Positions 11,721 to 12,851 of a stretch of DNA of 12,851 nucleotides are shown here, piece after piece. Below the pieces are notes generated by a model. That model was not told the origin of the DNA, did not search any database, and saw only the letters and a list, made by a program, of their open reading frames with translations. The translations under genes and the position numbers were made by a program. Positions within the stretch are counted from its first letter, which is position 1. Each line of letters opens with the position of its first letter. The stretch is from CAYRPN01 sp964426135 (GTDB lineage: Bacteria > Planctomycetota > Phycisphaerae > Phycisphaerales > Phycisphaeraceae): positions 1 through 12,851 of the forward strand of contig CAYRPN010000152.1 in assembly GCA_964426135.1 (NCBI GenBank), in the 5' to 3' direction.

Positions 11721-12713
11721 TTATTCCTCGACCGTGGTCGGGTCGGGGCGGTAGAGACGGGTGTCGAGCGCCCAGATTTTTTCCGTGAAGTGTCCCGCCA
11801 CCTTGTCGCTCTTGTTGGACTCGCCGCGGGCCGCGGAAATCGCCATCTGCATCTTGGCATCGACGTTGTCGAGCATGCTCACAAAAATTGCTTCGGGCGT
11901 CGAAGGCACTTTCAGGGCGCCGAAATCGGGCTGGCCATGGTGGGAGAGAATGATGTGATGGAGCACGCGGAGCACCGGTTCGGTCACCGGCTCGCCGAGC
12001 AGGGCGCAGTCTTCCGCCCGCCGCTGCAGCCAGATGACGCCGCGGGCGACGTGGCCCACGAGCTGGCCGTCGTCGGTGTAGGCGAAGCCGTTTTCCCACG
12101 AGAGTTCCTCGCACTTGGCCATGTCGTGCAGGAACAGGCCCATCAGCACGATGTCGCGGTTCAGTTGCGGATACAGCGGCAGCGCTGCCTGCGCCAGGCG
12201 GAGCAGTTGCAGCGTGTGCTCCAGCAGTCCACCGAGGAACGCGTGGTGCAGGTTCATCGCCGCCGGCGCCTGTTTGAATCGGCTCATCAGTTCCTGGTCA
12301 TCGAGATAGATCCGCGACAACGACCGAAGCCCCGGATTCGTCAGCGTCGCCATGATCGACTGCACTTCCGCGAACATCTGCTCCACATCGAACTTGGTCG
12401 AGGGCAGAAGCTCGGCAATCTCCGCGGGCGTGGGCACCGCCGGGTTCATCTGCTGGATGATGATCTGCATCTCGCCCTGGTAGGGCTGCGTCTGGCCTTC
12501 GATGCGCACGAAGCCGTCGGTGGGCAGAATGCTGAACAGTTCCTCCGTCGCGTTCCACATGCGGGCGGGCGTCTGGCCCGTCTTGTCCGCCACCAGGCAT
12601 TTGATGTACGGCTTCTCCGTCTTGGTGCGGCCAAGCTGGCAGTTGCGAATGGCATAGACGCCCTCGATCCACTGGGCGGCTTGAAGGTCGCGAATGTAAA
12701 CACGCTTGGCCAT
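11721..12713 (-). CDS. yhaM: YhaM-family 3'-5' exoribonuclease (OB-fold plus HD domain)
   Basis: The 330-residue protein is close to the ~314 residues of Bacillus YhaM, a 3'-5' exoribonuclease that trims RNA and DNA ends. An N-terminal OB-fold nucleic-acid-binding region spans about 14-90 (KTEKPYIKCLVADKTGQ, then DGFVRIEGQTQPYQGEMQI). The HD phosphohydrolase domain (about 150-300) shows LHHAFLGGLLEHTLQLLR (155-172), FLHDMAKCEEL (194-204) with the metal-binding His196-Asp197 pair, GQLVGHVARG (216-225), HHIILSHHGQPDFGALKVP (252-270) and LDNVDAKMQ (281-289). All the family landmarks are present, so it should be active. It is a likely cytoplasmic housekeeping RNA-decay enzyme. AGGAG lies 6 nt before the ATG. 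It stands as its own transcription unit, with 241 nt to the next gene. The family is best known from Firmicutes. Confidence 0.93.
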   Translation of the reverse strand: MAKRVYIRDLQAAQWIEGVYAIRNCQLGRTKTEKPYIKCLVADKTGQTPARMWNATEELFSILPTDGFVRIEGQTQPYQGEMQIIIQQMNPAVPTPAEIAELLPSTKFDVEQMFAEVQSIMATLTNPGLRSLSRIYLDDQELMSRFKQAPAAMNLHHAFLGGLLEHTLQLLRLAQAALPLYPQLNRDIVLMGLFLHDMAKCEELSWENGFAYTDDGQLVGHVARGVIWLQRRAEDCALLGEPVTEPVLRVLHHIILSHHGQPDFGALKVPSTPEAIFVSMLDNVDAKMQMAISAARGESNKSDKVAGHFTEKIWALDTRLYRPDPTTVEE

Positions 12714-12719
12714 CAGATG

Positions 12720-12724
12720 CTCCT
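12720..12724 (-). promoter_or_regulatory. Shine-Dalgarno AGGAG of the exoribonuclease gene
   Basis: AGGAG is followed by CATCTG and the ATG at 12713. The clear motif with 6-nt spacing fixes the start. Confidence 0.7.
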
Positions 12725-12742
12725 GAAGTACGGAAAACGCTC

Positions 12743-12771
12743 ATCCTACAGGCAATGGTGCGACGCGTCAC
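12743..12771 (-). promoter_or_regulatory. Candidate sigma70-type promoter of the exoribonuclease gene
   Basis: GTGACG (12771-12766) and TAGGAT (12748-12743) are separated by 17 bases on the minus strand. Each matches four of six consensus positions, with the TGAC core intact. The start would lie near 12736, leaving a leader of about 23 nt that contains the ribosome binding site. Confidence 0.4.
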
Positions 12772-12851
12772 ATGGGGCGCCCAGCGGCGTGAAATCGGGT
12801 CTGCCAAATTTTCCGGGGACGGTGGATCGGCCCCCTCGCCCCCGGCTCTGC

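Noticed and set aside
1..12851. CRISPR array, tRNA, rRNA, insertion sequence or transposase
   Set aside because: No regularly spaced repeats, cloverleaf, ribosomal motifs or transposase-like protein were seen on either strand.

Overview
The window comes from a GC-rich bacterial chromosome. A Planctomycetota origin, perhaps class Phycisphaerae, is my best guess; no marker gene is present, so this is inference. The guess rests on three things: a type IV pilus-like inner-membrane module whose proteins carry long proline/glycine-rich extensions, a DUF2752 membrane protein, and a lipoprotein-rich envelope gene set. All eight well-supported genes lie on the minus strand. Many long plus-strand open frames are antisense shadows caused by base composition.

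Reading in the direction of transcription (high to low coordinates), the first gene is a YhaM-like 3'-5' exoribonuclease (11721-12713) with its own promoter candidate and ribosome binding site. Next is a solo HlyD/RND-type periplasmic adaptor (9638-11479) with no transporter gene beside it. It is followed by a nitroreductase-family flavoprotein (8811-9428), which has a -10-like box almost at its start codon and may be leaderless.

The centrepiece is a three-gene operon (2163-8307) behind a strong sigma70-type promoter candidate at 8663-8691 and an inferred leader of about 350 nt. Gene one encodes an actin-like PilM domain fused to a PilN-like membrane segment. Gene two overlaps it by ATGA and encodes a single-pass PilO-like protein. 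Gene three encodes a 764-residue single-pass protein of unknown family, sitting where PilP or PilQ would be expected. Together they look like a remodelled PilM/N/O alignment complex spanning the inner membrane and periplasm. No secretin, pilin or motor ATPase gene is in the window. A strong hairpin (2088-2132) closes the operon.

Downstream lies a compact unit: a DUF2752 three-helix membrane protein, translationally coupled through TGATG to a lipoprotein with a Tat-like signal, then a second lipoprotein that appears to be a divergent paralogue of the first. The last ~200 bases (1-197) hold nested inverted repeats and perhaps the end of a convergent plus-strand gene.

Each apparent transcription unit ends near a compact hairpin, mostly without a clear U-tract. 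Three of these hairpins (107-127, 9520-9536, 9578-9596) share the pattern of a G/C-rich stem containing GAC or GTC around a 3-nt loop, which suggests a dispersed intergenic palindrome family.
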